Shown in pieces: positions 46,526 to 56,114 of a stretch of 64,000 bases of DNA. Under the pieces are notes generated by a model. That model saw only the letters and a list, made by a program, of their open reading frames with translations. It was not told where the DNA came from and searched no databases. The stretch spans positions 2,046,001-2,110,000 of the forward strand of contig NZ_CP033831.1 of the NCBI RefSeq assembly GCF_003812745.1, in the 5' to 3' direction. The stretch is from Serratia sp. FDAARGOS_506 (GTDB taxonomy: Bacteria; Pseudomonadota; Gammaproteobacteria; Enterobacterales; Enterobacteriaceae). Numbering within the stretch: the first letter of the stretch is position 1; each line of letters opens with the position of its first letter. Both the position numbers and the translations under genes were made by a program.

Positions 46526-47140
46526 ATGAAAAAGACCAAATTTGCACACTCGCTGATGGCTGTCGTATTGGGTTCTGTTTTGGTGAGCGGCAGTGCGCTG
46601 GCCGAAGACAGTCTGCTCAACAAGGCGTCTAACGCCGCGGATAGTGCCGGTGCCAAAATCGATAGCTCCATGAAAAAAGTTGACGGTTACATGGATGACA
46701 GCGCGATAACGGCTAAAGTTAAGAGTGCGTTGGTGGAAGATAAGACCATCAAAAGTTCCGACATTTCGGTGAAAACCGAAAAAGGCACCGTGACCCTGAG
46801 CGGGTTCGTCGGCAGCCAGGCGCAGGCGGAGCATGCGGTCGCGGTCGCCGGTAAGGTTGAAGGCGTCAAGACCGTCAGCGACAAGCTGCACGTGAAAGAT
46901 GAAGCCAACCAGTCGATCAAATCGTATGCCGGTGACACCGCCACCACCAGCGAGCTGAAAGCCAAGCTGTTGGCCGACGACATCGTGCCGTCGCGCAATG
47001 TGAAAGTGGAAACCACGGATGGCGTGGTGCAGCTTTCCGGTGAGGTGAAAACACAGGCGCAGTCTGAGCGTGCGGAAAGCATCGCCAAGGCCATCGACGG
47101 TGTGAAAAGCGTGAAAAACGACCTGGTGGTCAAGCAGTAA
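46526..47140 (+). CDS. osmY: OsmY, periplasmic BON-domain stress protein
   Basis: A 204-residue protein (E. coli 201) with a signal peptide ([20 protein letters not shown]..., cut after ALA near residue 26) and two BON domains at about 58-125 and 138-203, each with a V-x-T/S-x-G-x-V-x-L-S-G pattern ([24 protein letters not shown]). It is a periplasmic chaperone-like protein induced by osmotic and stationary-phase stress in E. coli. AAAGGAAGAG precedes the start. Confidence 0.93.
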   Translation: MKKTKFAHSLMAVVLGSVLVSGSALAEDSLLNKASNAADSAGAKIDSSMKKVDGYMDDSAITAKVKSALVEDKTIKSSDISVKTEKGTVTLSGFVGSQAQAEHAVAVAGKVEGVKTVSDKLHVKDEANQSIKSYAGDTATTSELKAKLLADDIVPSRNVKVETTDGVVQLSGEVKTQAQSERAESIAKAIDGVKSVKNDLVVKQ

Positions 47141-47302
47141 TCCCGCCAGGCGCCCATAACAAGTCACAACAAAGCCGCATCTGCCGGGCCGCGAAGGCGG
47201 CCCGGCATGCACCACCAGAAAAAGAAACTGATTCACCGTCAACGCCTCGCTATCGAAGCGGCCGACGGCAGCCAATTTTTTCACAATGGTAAGGAGAAGC
47301 TT

Positions 47303-47464
47303 ATGTTTCGTTGGGGCATTATCTTTTTAGTCATCGCGCTTATCGCAGCGGCGCTGGGGTTTGGTTCACTGGCCGGCACCGCCGCCTGGGCCGCCAAGGT
47401 GGTGTTCGTCGTCGGCATCATCCTGTTTCTGGTCAGCCTGTTCACCGGCCGCCGGCGTCCTTAG
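47303..47464 (+). CDS. ytjA: YtjA, DUF1328 small membrane protein
   Basis: A 53-residue, two-helix membrane protein ([20 protein letters not shown], then [18 protein letters not shown]). The family lies next to osmY in E. coli as well. AAGGAG stands eight bases before the ATG; an in-frame extension from 47207 is not credible. Its role is unknown, probably stress-linked by position. Confidence 0.88.
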   Translation: MFRWGIIFLVIALIAAALGFGSLAGTAAWAAKVVFVVGIILFLVSLFTGRRRP

Positions 47465-47532
47465 CCGGCCGGCATTTTCCTGCAAACTGTAACAAAGCTT
47501 AATTCCTTTTCTCACGTCGGGGAGGGCCGGTC

Positions 47533-47718
47533 ATGAACAGCGACATCATTGTCGGGCGTTGGAAACAGCTGAAAGGCCAGGTATGGCAGGCGTGGGCTGA
47601 ATGGTCCGGCAGTGATTGCGTTTGGCTGGCCGGCAGCAATGATTTCCTCGCCGGCGTGCTGCAAGAGGATTACGGAAGAGAGCGAGACGCGGTATCCTCG
47701 GAGAAAACGTCTCACTGA
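47533..47718 (+). CDS. CsbD-like small stress protein
   Basis: A 61-residue hydrophilic protein similar to the CsbD/YjbJ family: VGRWKQLKGQVWQAWAEWSGSD, then GSNDFLAGVLQEDYGRER. The N-terminal W-K-Q-L-K-G pattern and spacing fit, but the C-terminal part is short and diverges after [12 protein letters not shown] precedes the start by about eight bases. It follows ytjA and precedes yjjU by ten bases, placing it with stress genes. Confidence 0.7.
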   Translation: MNSDIIVGRWKQLKGQVWQAWAEWSGSDCVWLAGSNDFLAGVLQEDYGRERDAVSSEKTSH

Positions 47719-47728
47719 GGATGCCAAG

Positions 47729-48847
47729 TTGGGATACAGAATACCCATCACGCTCGGCAATATAGAACCGCTGGCGTCTAAGCCCTTTCGGCCAGGCAAG
47801 ATGGCGCTGGTCTGCGAAGGTGGCGGCCAGCGCGGTATTTTCACCGCCGGCGTACTGGACGAGTTTCAGCGCGCGGGCTTTAACCCTTTCGATCTGCTGA
47901 TCGGCACGTCGGCCGGCGCCCAAAACCTGTCCGCCTATATCTGCGGGCAGATGGGCTATGCGCGTCGGGTTATCACTCGTTACACCACCTCGGCCCAGTT
48001 CTTCAATCCGCTGCGCTTCGTGCGCGGCGGGCATCTGATCGATCTCGACTGGTTGGTCGATACGGCGGCGGCGCAGATGCCGCTGGCGATGGACGTGGCG
48101 GAGCAACATTTTACCGACGGGCGCGAATTCCTGCTGTGCGCCTGCCGCAGCGATGACTTTGAGCCGACCTACCTGCCGGCGCAGCGCGAACGCTGGCTGC
48201 CGGCCATCAAGGCATCCAGCGCCATTCCCGGTTTTTATCGCCAGGGCGTGGAGTTGGACGGCGTCAGTTATCAAGACGGCGGCATCAGCGATGCGATCCC
48301 GGTTGAAGAGGCCTACCGCCGCGGCGCCGACACCATCGTGGTGATCCGCACCGTACCTTCGCAGATGTACTACACCCCGCAGTGGATGAAGCGCATGGAG
48401 CACTGGCTGAGCGACAGCAGCCTGCAACAGATGGTGCGCATCCTGCAGCATCATGAGAAAAGTTATCACCGCATCCAGCGCTTTATCGAGAAGCCGCCGG
48501 GCAAGCTACGTATCTTCGAGATCTTTCCGCCGAAACCGCTGGCCAGCAATGCGCTGGGCAGCCGACTGGGGGCGCTCAATCAGGATTATCATCTGGGGCG
48601 CCGCTGCGGCCGCTACTTCCTGGCCACCGTCGGCCAGTGGATGGCGCAGCCGGAACCGGACGGCATGAAGGTGAAGAAAGCGCTGTCGCGCCGCCTGATC
48701 CAGCCGGAGAACGTCAGAATGCCTTCGCCGATCGTGACCGACATCGCCATGCCGCCCGAGCTGGGCGCGCAGCCGGAGGCCGCGTTGGCGGCGCCGAAGA
48801 TCATTCTGCCGGGTGATTTGCCGCCGGGTGAAGGGGGCGCGCTGTGA
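47729..48847 (+). CDS. yjjU: YjjU, patatin-like phospholipase family protein
   Basis: A 372-residue patatin-type hydrolase (E. coli 357). The oxyanion glycine motif CEGGGQRGIF, the nucleophile elbow GTSAG and the catalytic aspartate in QDGGISDAIP form the Ser-Asp dyad. A TTG start at 47729 gives LGYRIPITLGNI, which aligns with the E. coli start, and TGAGG lies eight bases upstream; longer in-frame ATG versions would overlap the CsbD-like gene. The stop overlaps the yjjV GTG start. The lipid substrate is not known. Confidence 0.88.
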   Translation: MGYRIPITLGNIEPLASKPFRPGKMALVCEGGGQRGIFTAGVLDEFQRAGFNPFDLLIGTSAGAQNLSAYICGQMGYARRVITRYTTSAQFFNPLRFVRGGHLIDLDWLVDTAAAQMPLAMDVAEQHFTDGREFLLCACRSDDFEPTYLPAQRERWLPAIKASSAIPGFYRQGVELDGVSYQDGGISDAIPVEEAYRRGADTIVVIRTVPSQMYYTPQWMKRMEHWLSDSSLQQMVRILQHHEKSYHRIQRFIEKPPGKLRIFEIFPPKPLASNALGSRLGALNQDYHLGRRCGRYFLATVGQWMAQPEPDGMKVKKALSRRLIQPENVRMPSPIVTDIAMPPELGAQPEAALAAPKIILPGDLPPGEGGAL

Positions 48848-49626
48848 GTTACGCCTTTACTGATACCCACTGCCATTTCGATTTCCCCCCTTTTACCGGG
48901 CATGAGGCCGAAAGTCTGGCGCGGGCGGCAAGCGCCGGCGTGCAGCGCATCATTGTGCCGACGGTCACCGCCGATCGCTTCGTGCGGGTGCTGCGGCTGG
49001 CGCAGGAGCACCCGCCGCTGTTCGCCGCGCTGGGGTTGCATCCGCTGTATATCGCGCAGCATCATGAGCCGCAGCTGGAACAGCTGGCGACGCTGCTGGC
49101 CGAACGGCCGCGCAAGCTGGTGGCGGTAGGGGAGATCGGGCTCGATCTGTATATGGACAACCCGCAGTTCGAACGCCAGCAAAGCGTGCTGCTGGCCCAG
49201 CTGAAGCTGGCGAAACAGCATGATCTGCCGGTGATCCTGCATTCGCGCCGCACCCACGATCAGCTGGCTGCGGCGCTGCGGCGCATGCAGTTGCCGCGTC
49301 GCGGCGTGGTGCACGGCTTCGCCGGCAGCCTGTCGCAGGCGCAGGCGTTTATCCGCCTCGGCTATTACATCGGCGTGGGCGGCACCCTCACCTATGAGCG
49401 GGCGCAGAAAACGCGCGGCGTGATGGCGCAATTGCCCCTTGAGGCACTGCTGCTGGAGACCGATGCGCCGGACATGCCGCTGGCCGGCTATCAGGGGCAG
49501 CCGAACCGCCCCGAACGCGCCGCCGAGGTGTTTCAGACGCTGTGCGAGCTGCGGCCGGAGCCGGCCGATGAGATCGCCGACCACCTGCAACGCAATACCC
49601 AGGCACTGTTCGCCATGCCGGATTGA
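48844..49626 (+). CDS. yjjV: YjjV, TatD-family metal-dependent hydrolase
   Basis: A 260-residue TatD-type nuclease/hydrolase (E. coli 259). Metal ligands lie in DTHCHFDF, GEIGLDLY, ILHSRRTHD, VVHGFAGS and LLETDAPDMPL. The GTG start overlaps the yjjU stop by four bases (GTGA). TatD proteins are 3'-5' exonucleases or D-tyrosyl-type hydrolases; the exact role of YjjV is not settled. Confidence 0.92.
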   Translation: MSYAFTDTHCHFDFPPFTGHEAESLARAASAGVQRIIVPTVTADRFVRVLRLAQEHPPLFAALGLHPLYIAQHHEPQLEQLATLLAERPRKLVAVGEIGLDLYMDNPQFERQQSVLLAQLKLAKQHDLPVILHSRRTHDQLAAALRRMQLPRRGVVHGFAGSLSQAQAFIRLGYYIGVGGTLTYERAQKTRGVMAQLPLEALLLETDAPDMPLAGYQGQPNRPERAAEVFQTLCELRPEPADEIADHLQRNTQALFAMPD

Positions 49627-49630
49627 TGAG

Positions 49631-49660
49631 CTTATAACGTGATTTGTGTCACGTTATAAG
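49631..49660 (+). terminator. yjjV terminator overlapping a CRP-like core
   Basis: CTTATAACGTGA (49631-49642) pairs perfectly with TCACGTTATAAG (49649-49660), then GTTTTTATTT follows: an intrinsic terminator. The centre GTGA-TTTGTG-TCAC also fits the CRP core and stands upstream of the nucleoside transporter. Confidence 0.75.
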
Positions 49661-49809
49661 GTTTTTATTTGCGTCCTGTTGTATACATTTGTGACATAAA
49701 TCGGTGCGAGGGTGACCTCGCTCAGTATAATCCCCCCGAAACTCTCCAATAGCAGACCTCTCTCCATGAGCAGGGATGTATTTTATTTTTTGCAACAGGG
49801 AAACTTTGC

Positions 49810-51087
49810 ATGCAACTCATCATGAGTCTGGTCGGTATGGCGGTGCTGATCGCCATTGCGGTGCTGCTCTCCAGCAACCGCCGGGCCATCAAACTGCGCA
49901 CCGTCGTGTGGGCGTTCATCATTCAGGTCGGCATCGGCGCGCTGGTGCTGTATGTACCGCTGGGCCGCAGCATCCTCGGCAGTATGTCTAACGGCGTGGC
50001 AAACGTTATCGCTTACGGCAATCAGGGCATTTCGTTCATTTTCGGCGGGCTGGTGTCCGACAAGATGTTCGAGGTGTTCGGCGGCGGCGGCTTCGTGTTC
50101 GCACTGCGCGTTCTGCCGGTGATCGTGTTCTTCTCCTCGCTGATTGCGGTGCTGTACTACCTCGGCATCATGCAGTTGGTGATCCGCGTGTTGGGCGGCG
50201 GCCTGCACAAGCTGCTGGGCACCTCGCGCACCGAATCGCTGTCGGCGACCGCCAACATTTTCGTTGGCCAGACCGAAGCGCCGCTGGTGGTGCGTCCGTA
50301 TATCGCCACCATGAGCCAGTCAGAGCTGTTTGCCGTGATGTGCGGCGGCCTGGCCTCGGTAGCCGGTTCGGTGTTGGCGGGGTACGCGCAGATGGGGGTG
50401 CCGCTGGAATACCTGATCGCCGCGTCCTTCATGGCCGCGCCGGGCGGGCTGTTGTTCGCCAAACTGATGGTGCCGGAAACGGAGCAGACCCACGATAAAG
50501 ACGATGCGATGAAGCTGATCGCCGAAGAGGATCGTCCGGCCAACGTGATCGACGCGGCGGCTTCCGGCGCGGCTTCCGGCATGCAGCTGGCGTTGAACGT
50601 CGGCGCGATGCTGCTGGCGTTTATCGCGCTGATCGCCTTGCTCAACGGCATTCTCGGCGGCATCGGCGGCTGGTTCGATTACCCGCAGCTGTCGCTTGAA
50701 CTGATCCTCGGCTGGGTGTTCTCGCCGATCGCCTTCCTGATCGGCGTGCCGTGGAGCGAAGCGATGACCGCCGGTTCGTTTATCGGCCAGAAGATCATCG
50801 TCAACGAGTTCGTCGCCTACATGAACTTTGGCGCCTATCTGCGCCCGGACGACGTGGTGGCGGCGGAAGGCCTGCAGGTGCTGTCGGCTCACACCAAGGC
50901 GATCATCTCCTTCGCGCTGTGTGGTTTCGCCAATCTCTCCTCGGTGGCGATCCTGCTGGGTGGTCTGGGCAGCATGGCCCCCAACCGTCGCCATGACATC
51001 GCGCGCTTCGGTCTGAAGGCCGTGGCGGCGGGCACGCTGTCCAACCTGATGAGCGCCACCATCGCCGGCTTCTTCCTGGCGCTGTAA
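49810..51087 (+). CDS. CNT-family nucleoside transporter (NupC/NupX-like)
   Basis: A 425-residue concentrative nucleoside:cation symporter. Conserved CNT parts are [37 protein letters not shown], the motif [15 protein letters not shown], and the C-terminal [17 protein letters not shown]. It resembles E. coli NupX (YeiJ) and PsuT more than a generic NupC. It stands directly before deoC, where E. coli has yjjW/yjjI, so it probably delivers nucleosides to the deo enzymes. Confidence 0.88.
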   Translation: MQLIMSLVGMAVLIAIAVLLSSNRRAIKLRTVVWAFIIQVGIGALVLYVPLGRSILGSMSNGVANVIAYGNQGISFIFGGLVSDKMFEVFGGGGFVFALRVLPVIVFFSSLIAVLYYLGIMQLVIRVLGGGLHKLLGTSRTESLSATANIFVGQTEAPLVVRPYIATMSQSELFAVMCGGLASVAGSVLAGYAQMGVPLEYLIAASFMAAPGGLLFAKLMVPETEQTHDKDDAMKLIAEEDRPANVIDAAASGAASGMQLALNVGAMLLAFIALIALLNGILGGIGGWFDYPQLSLELILGWVFSPIAFLIGVPWSEAMTAGSFIGQKIIVNEFVAYMNFGAYLRPDDVVAAEGLQVLSAHTKAIISFALCGFANLSSVAILLGGLGSMAPNRRHDIARFGLKAVAAGTLSNLMSATIAGFFLAL

Positions 51088-51147
51088 GCCATCCCGGAGC
51101 CCGCGTCGGCGCGACCGATCGTGGGACTCCGCCTATACTCTAAGCAA

Positions 51148-51170
51148 CGCGGGTGCTTACCGCACCCGCG
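51148..51170 (+). terminator. Hairpin after the nucleoside transporter
   Basis: CGCGGGTGC (51148-51156) pairs with GCACCCGCG (51162-51170). It lacks a T-run but separates the transporter from the deo promoter region. Confidence 0.5.
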
Positions 51171-51196
51171 ATCTTCAGCCGCTTCTTTAGCGAATT

Positions 51197-51234
51197 TGTG
51201 AACGATATCGCGTTATTTTGTGATGTTCTTCACA
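51197..51234 (+). promoter_or_regulatory. deoP-like promoter region with CRP sites
   Basis: A perfect CRP consensus TGTGA-TGTTCT-TCACA lies at 51219-51234, and a half-match (TGTGA-N6-TCGCG) 22 bp upstream at 51197-51212. Paired CRP sites like these are known at E. coli deoP2, where CytR binds between them. The whole gene-free stretch 51088-51458 (371 bp) holds the transporter terminator, these sites and the deoC leader; no clear DeoR operator was seen. Confidence 0.75.
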
Positions 51235-51458
51235 TATAATTCCGGTCTGTTACAGTGCTATTTCATATAGTGTGACGATGAACGCGAATCGCCTCCGGCA
51301 TTCGTGTTCAAATAGCTATTTACTGGCCGGCCGCAAGGCGGGTGGCCATGTGCGGTGAGAAGGATCTCAGTTGCCGCCGTGGGAACCCCGTTCCCCAGCG
51401 CTATCTTCATGGAACCAAGTCCGCTCGCCAACACCCAGGTACTCAGTTGGAGAGTTTT

Positions 51459-52238
51459 ATGACCGAATTAACCGCAGCAGCGCAACGTGCGCTGAACCTG
51501 ATGGATTTAACCACGCTGAATGATGATGACACCGACGAGAAAGTGATCGCGCTCTGTCGTCAGGCCAACAGCCCGGCCGGCCACACGGCGGCTATCTGCA
51601 TCTACCCGCGTTTTATCCCGGTGGCGCGTAAGGCGCTGCGTGAGCAAGGCACGCCGGATATTCGTATCGCCACCGTGACCAACTTCCCGCATGGCAATGA
51701 CGATATCGACATCGCGCTGGCGGAAACCCGTGCGGCCATCGCCTATGGCGCGGATGAAGTGGACGTGGTGTTCCCTTACCGCGCGCTGATCGCCGGCAAC
51801 GAACAGGTCGGCTTCGAGCTGGTGAAACAGTGCAAGCAGGCTTGCCTGGCGGCCAACGTGCTGCTGAAAGTGATCATCGAAACCGGTGAGCTGAAGCAGG
51901 CCGATCTGATCCGCAAGGCGTCCGAAATCGCCATCAAGGCCGGGGCGGACTTTATCAAGACCTCCACCGGCAAGGTGCCGGTCAATGCCACCTTGGAAAG
52001 CGCCGAGCTGATGATGTCGGTGATCCGCGATATGGGCGTGGCGAAGACGGTGGGCTTCAAGCCAGCCGGCGGCGTGCGCACCGCGGAAGACGCGCTGCAT
52101 TATCTGCAACTTGCCGATCGTATTCTGGGCGAAGGCTGGGCCGACGCGCGGCATTTCCGCTTTGGCGCTTCCAGCCTGCTGGCCAGCTTGCTGACCGCGC
52201 TGGGCCATCAGACCCAGACCGCCGGCGGCGGCTACTGA
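51459..52238 (+). CDS. deoC: DeoC, deoxyribose-phosphate aldolase
   Basis: A 259-residue class I aldolase, same length as E. coli DeoC. The Schiff-base lysine is in [11 protein letters not shown]; a second active-site lysine in [10 protein letters not shown]. It cleaves deoxyribose-5-phosphate to acetaldehyde and glyceraldehyde-3-phosphate. The start at 51459 ([20 protein letters not shown]) is the family start; 39 in-frame codons upstream are leader sequence. Confidence 0.96.
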   Translation: MTELTAAAQRALNLMDLTTLNDDDTDEKVIALCRQANSPAGHTAAICIYPRFIPVARKALREQGTPDIRIATVTNFPHGNDDIDIALAETRAAIAYGADEVDVVFPYRALIAGNEQVGFELVKQCKQACLAANVLLKVIIETGELKQADLIRKASEIAIKAGADFIKTSTGKVPVNATLESAELMMSVIRDMGVAKTVGFKPAGGVRTAEDALHYLQLADRILGEGWADARHFRFGASSLLASLLTALGHQTQTAGGGY

Positions 52239-52304
52239 TCGATTTCGTTGGCGGGCGCCAGGCGCGCCCGTCTGCACCGACTCTCGGCGACACAGGGGGA
52301 TGCC

Positions 52305-53630
52305 TTGTTCCTGGCTCAAGAAATTATTCGTAAAAAACGCGACGGCCAGCCGTTAAGCGAAGCGGAAATCCGCTTTTTCATCAACGGCATTCGCGACAAC
52401 GTGGTATCGGAAGGGCAGATCGCCGCGCTGGCGATGACCATTTATTTCCATGACATGAGCATGCCGGAGCGCGTGGCGCTCACCATGGCGATGCGCGATT
52501 CCGGCACCGTGCTGGATTGGAAGAGTCTGGCGCTGAACGGCCCGATCGTCGACAAGCATTCGACCGGCGGCGTGGGCGACGTGACCTCGCTGATGCTTGG
52601 CCCGATGGTGGCGGCCTGCGGCGGCTATGTGCCGATGATCTCCGGCCGCGGCCTGGGGCATACCGGCGGCACGCTGGACAAGCTGGAAGCCATTCCGGGC
52701 TTCAATATTTTCCCGGACGATAACGCCTTCCGCAAAATCATTCAGGACGTCGGCGTGGCGATCATCGGCCAAACCAGCTCGCTGGCGCCGGCGGACAAAC
52801 GTTTCTATGCCACCCGCGACATTACCGCTACCGTGGATTCGATTCCGCTGATCACCGCCTCCATTCTGGCCAAGAAGCTGGCGGAAGGGCTGGATGCGCT
52901 GGTGATGGACGTGAAGGTCGGCTCCGGCGCCTTTATGCCGACCTATGCGCTGTCGCAAGACTTGGCCCAGGCGATCGTCGGCGTGGCCAACGGTGCGGGC
53001 TGCAAGACCACCGCGCTGCTGACCGACATGAACCAGGTGCTGGCTTCCAGCGCCGGTAACGCGGTGGAAGTGCGTGAAGCGGTGCGCTTCCTGACCGGCG
53101 AATACCGCAACCCGCGTCTGCTGGAAGTGACGCTGGCGCTGTGCGTAGAGATGCTGCTGTCCGGCGGCCTGGCGCAAGACGAGGCCGACGCGCGCGCCAA
53201 ACTGCAGGCGGTGCTGGACAACGGCAAGGCGGCGGAGGTATTTGGCCGCATGGTGGCGGCGCAGCAGGGGCCGATAGACTTCGTCGAACGTTACGATAGC
53301 TATCTGCCGGCGGCAACGCTGAGCAAGCCGGTGTATGCTGAAAAGCCGGGCATCATCAGCGCCATGGATACCCGTGCGTTGGGCATGGCGGTGGTTTCGC
53401 TGGGCGGCGGCCGCCGCCGGGCGAGCGACGCCATCGACTACAGCGTTGGCCTGACCGAGGTGGCGCGCCTGGGCGATAAAGTGGATGCCCAGCAGCCGTT
53501 GGCGATGATCCACGCCAACGATGAAGAGAGCTGGCAGCAGGCGGCCGATGCGGTGCGCAGCGCAATGACGCTGAGCGACAAGGCGCCGGAGGCGACGCCG
53601 GTGGTGTATAAGCGCATCACTCAAGCGTGA
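52305..53630 (+). CDS. deoA: DeoA, thymidine phosphorylase
   Basis: A 441-residue pyrimidine nucleoside phosphorylase (E. coli 440). The [33 protein letters not shown] and [16 protein letters not shown] segments give phosphate and substrate binding. A TTG start at 52305 (followed by [13 protein letters not shown], matching E. coli [14 protein letters not shown]) with GGGGGA just upstream is favoured over an upstream start inside a 19-residue arginine-rich extension. It converts thymidine and phosphate to thymine and deoxyribose-1-phosphate. Confidence 0.95.
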   Translation: MFLAQEIIRKKRDGQPLSEAEIRFFINGIRDNVVSEGQIAALAMTIYFHDMSMPERVALTMAMRDSGTVLDWKSLALNGPIVDKHSTGGVGDVTSLMLGPMVAACGGYVPMISGRGLGHTGGTLDKLEAIPGFNIFPDDNAFRKIIQDVGVAIIGQTSSLAPADKRFYATRDITATVDSIPLITASILAKKLAEGLDALVMDVKVGSGAFMPTYALSQDLAQAIVGVANGAGCKTTALLTDMNQVLASSAGNAVEVREAVRFLTGEYRNPRLLEVTLALCVEMLLSGGLAQDEADARAKLQAVLDNGKAAEVFGRMVAAQQGPIDFVERYDSYLPAATLSKPVYAEKPGIISAMDTRALGMAVVSLGGGRRRASDAIDYSVGLTEVARLGDKVDAQQPLAMIHANDEESWQQAADAVRSAMTLSDKAPEATPVVYKRITQA

Positions 53631-53631
53631 T

Positions 53632-53755
53632 GACCCTCGTCTTTCAAGCCGTAGCGTTGTTGGCTGCACGCGTGCACCCCAGTCACTTACTTGAGTAAGC
53701 TCCTGGGGATACACGCGCTAGCCGCCTAGCTACAACTTGAAATCCATTGGGTATA
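53632..53755. repeat. ERIC (IRU) repeat between deoA and deoB
   Basis: The core CCCCAGTCACTTAC...GTAAGCTCCTGGGG is the central palindrome of the enterobacterial repetitive intergenic consensus element; the flanks TTTCAAGCCGTAGCGTTGTTGG and CAACTTGAAAT...GGGTATA agree with its ends. About 124 bp long. It will form a long hairpin in the deo mRNA. Confidence 0.9.
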
Positions 53756-53823
53756 AATTTAGAGAATAAGGGCGATTGCAGTCTTGCGGTCGCAATAGCG
53801 TGAGAACACGCAGGAGAGCACAG

Positions 53824-55047
53824 ATGAAACGCACATTTATTATGGTATTGGACTCCTTCGGCATCGGTGCCAGCGAAGACGCCGAACGTTTTGGCGACCA
53901 GGGTTCCGACACCCTGGGCCACATCGCCGAGGTTTGCGCGCGCGGTGAGGCCAACGTGGGCCGTCAGGGCCCGCTGACGCTGCCTAACCTGAGCCGTCTG
54001 GGCCTCGGCAAAGCGGCGGAAGAGTCTACCGGCAACTTCCCGCAGGGGCTGGACCGCAACGCCGACATCATTGGCGCGTACGGTTACGCCAGCGAGCTCT
54101 CTTCCGGTAAAGACACGCCGTCGGGCCACTGGGAAATCGCCGGCGTGCCGGTGCTGTTCGACTGGGGCTACTTCACGGACGAACACAACAGCTTCCCGCA
54201 GGCGCTGCTGGATAAGCTGGTGGAGCGCGCCAAGCTGCCAGGCTACCTGGGCAACTGCCACTCATCCGGCACCGTGATCCTCGATCAGTTGGGCGAAGAG
54301 CACATGAAAACCGGCAAGCCGATTTTCTACACCTCCGCCGACTCAGTGTTCCAGATTGCCTGCCATGAAGAAACCTTCGGCCTGGAGCGTCTGTATGAGC
54401 TGTGCGAAATCGCGCGTGAAGAGCTGACCGAAGGCGGGTACAACATCGGCCGCGTGATCGCGCGTCCGTTCGTCGGCGATAAGCCGGGCCACTTCCAGCG
54501 CACCGGCAACCGTCACGATCTGGCGGTAGAGCCGCCGGCGCCGACCGTGCTGAAAAAGCTGGTGGACGAGAAGGGCGGCGAAGTGGTGTCGATCGGTAAA
54601 ATCGCCGATATCTACGCCAACGTCGGCATCACCAAGAAGGTGAAGGCGACCGGCATCGACGCGCTGTTCGACGCGACCCTGATCGAAATGGAGAAGGCCG
54701 GCGACAACACCATCGTGTTCACCAACTTCGTGGACTTCGACTCCTCCTATGGCCACCGCCGCGATGTGGCGGGCTACGCCGCTGCGCTGGAGCTGTTCGA
54801 CCGCCGCCTGCCGGAGCTGCTGAAGCTGGTGAAAGACGAAGACATTATCATCTTCACCGCCGACCACGGCTGCGACCCGACCTGGCCGGGCACTGACCAC
54901 ACCCGCGAGCACATCCCGGTGCTGGTTTACGGCCCGAAAGTGAAGCCGGGCTCGCTGGGCCACCGTGAGACCTTTGCCGACATCGGCCAGACCGTTGCCA
55001 ACTACTTTGGCCTGTCGCCGATGGATTACGGTAAGAGCATGTTCTAA
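53824..55047 (+). CDS. deoB: DeoB, phosphopentomutase
   Basis: A 407-residue alkaline-phosphatase-superfamily metalloenzyme, equal to E. coli in length. The N-terminal [11 protein letters not shown] and the C-terminal [20 protein letters not shown] hold the two-Mn ligands; [11 protein letters not shown] carries the phospho-acceptor threonine. It isomerises (deoxy)ribose-1- and 5-phosphates. It lies between two direct ERIC copies. CAGGAGAG precedes the start. Confidence 0.96.
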   Translation: MKRTFIMVLDSFGIGASEDAERFGDQGSDTLGHIAEVCARGEANVGRQGPLTLPNLSRLGLGKAAEESTGNFPQGLDRNADIIGAYGYASELSSGKDTPSGHWEIAGVPVLFDWGYFTDEHNSFPQALLDKLVERAKLPGYLGNCHSSGTVILDQLGEEHMKTGKPIFYTSADSVFQIACHEETFGLERLYELCEIAREELTEGGYNIGRVIARPFVGDKPGHFQRTGNRHDLAVEPPAPTVLKKLVDEKGGEVVSIGKIADIYANVGITKKVKATGIDALFDATLIEMEKAGDNTIVFTNFVDFDSSYGHRRDVAGYAAALELFDRRLPELLKLVKDEDIIIFTADHGCDPTWPGTDHTREHIPVLVYGPKVKPGSLGHRETFADIGQTVANYFGLSPMDYGKSMF

Positions 55048-55049
55048 GC

Positions 55050-55168
55050 CCTGTCTTTCAAGCCGCAGCGTTGTTAGCTTCACGCGTGAACCCCAGTCAC
55101 TTACTCAAGTAAGCTCCTGGGGATTCACCCGCTAGCTGCCTGGCTGCAACTCGAAATTCAAGGCTTAG
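55050..55168. repeat. ERIC (IRU) repeat between deoB and deoD
   Basis: A second ERIC copy, same orientation as the one at 53632: CCCCAGTCACTTACTC...GTAAGCTCCTGGGGATTCAC is the core, with TTTCAAGCCGCAGCGTTGTT and GCTGCAACTCGAAAT at the ends. About 119 bp; limits are approximate. Confidence 0.9.
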
Positions 55169-55213
55169 ATGTTTGACGTTTTTATTAAATAAGATTTCTA
55201 AAGGAAGAAAATT

Positions 55214-55945
55214 ATGGCTACGCCGCACATTAATGCTGAGATGGGTGATTTCGCTGACGTAGTACTGATGCCGGGCGATCCGCTGCGTGCAAAATACATC
55301 GCCGAAACCTTCCTGGAAGGCGCGGTGGAAGTGAACAACGTGCGTGGCATGTTGGGCTTCACCGGTACCTACAAAGGCCGCCGCATCTCCGTAATGGGCC
55401 ACGGTATGGGCATCCCGTCCTGCTCCATCTATGCGCGTGAGCTGATCGCCGAATTCGGCGTGAAGAAGATCATTCGCGTGGGCTCCTGCGGCGCGGTGCG
55501 TGACGATATCAAACTGCGTGACGTGGTGATCGGCATGGGCGCGTGCACCGACTCCAAGGTGAACCGTCTGCGCTTCAAGGACAACGACTACGCGGCGATC
55601 GCCGATTTCGACATGGTGCGCAACGCGGTCGACGCGGCGGCGGCGCAGGGCATCCCGGCGCGCGTGGGCAACATCTTCTCCGCCGATCTGTTCTACACGC
55701 CGGATCCGGACATGTTCCAGGTGATGAAGAAGTACGGCATCCTGGGCGTGGAAATGGAAGCGGCCGGCATCTACGGCGTGGCGGCGGAGCTGTACGAAGA
55801 GTTCGGCTGCAAGGCGCTGACCATCTGCACCGTGTCCGACCACATCCTGCGTCACGAAGCGACCACGGCGGCGGAACGCCAGACCACCTTTAACGAAATG
55901 ATCGTTATCGCGCTGGAATCCGTGCTGCTGGGCGACAAAGCGTAA
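55214..55945 (+). CDS. deoD: DeoD, purine-nucleoside phosphorylase
   Basis: A 243-residue hexameric purine-nucleoside phosphorylase. [23 protein letters not shown] and [15 protein letters not shown] bind phosphate and ribose; the catalytic aspartate lies in [11 protein letters not shown]. coli DeoD is 239; the extra four residues are around [13 protein letters not shown] (E. coli AAEFGAKAL), close to the active-site loop. It follows the second ERIC by about 45 bp. Confidence 0.95.
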   Translation: MATPHINAEMGDFADVVLMPGDPLRAKYIAETFLEGAVEVNNVRGMLGFTGTYKGRRISVMGHGMGIPSCSIYARELIAEFGVKKIIRVGSCGAVRDDIKLRDVVIGMGACTDSKVNRLRFKDNDYAAIADFDMVRNAVDAAAAQGIPARVGNIFSADLFYTPDPDMFQVMKKYGILGVEMEAAGIYGVAAELYEEFGCKALTICTVSDHILRHEATTAAERQTTFNEMIVIALESVLLGDKA

Positions 55946-55949
55946 TACC

Positions 55950-55980
55950 CCGGCGGGCGTCATCATGGCGCCCGCCCGTC
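55950..55980 (+). terminator. Hairpin at the end of the deo operon
   Basis: GGCGGGCG (55952-55959) and CGCCCGCC (55969-55976) pair over a nine-base loop just behind deoD. The T content after it is low, so efficiency is uncertain. Confidence 0.5.
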
Positions 55981-56114
55981 AATCTATTCATTCCGCTTGG
56001 CCAGTTTTGGCTAATGCTTTACCTTTCAATTGGTTGTGGATCCCGTTGTTACGGACAATCTATTCACCAAAAGGACAAGAAAACGGCACGAGTGCATTCA
56101 GCGCCTGGCCTGAG

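Noticed and set aside
49631-49660. Attachment site or riboswitch-like element
   Set aside because: A single palindrome plus T-run is fully explained as a terminator; no second copy or conserved aptamer pattern was seen.
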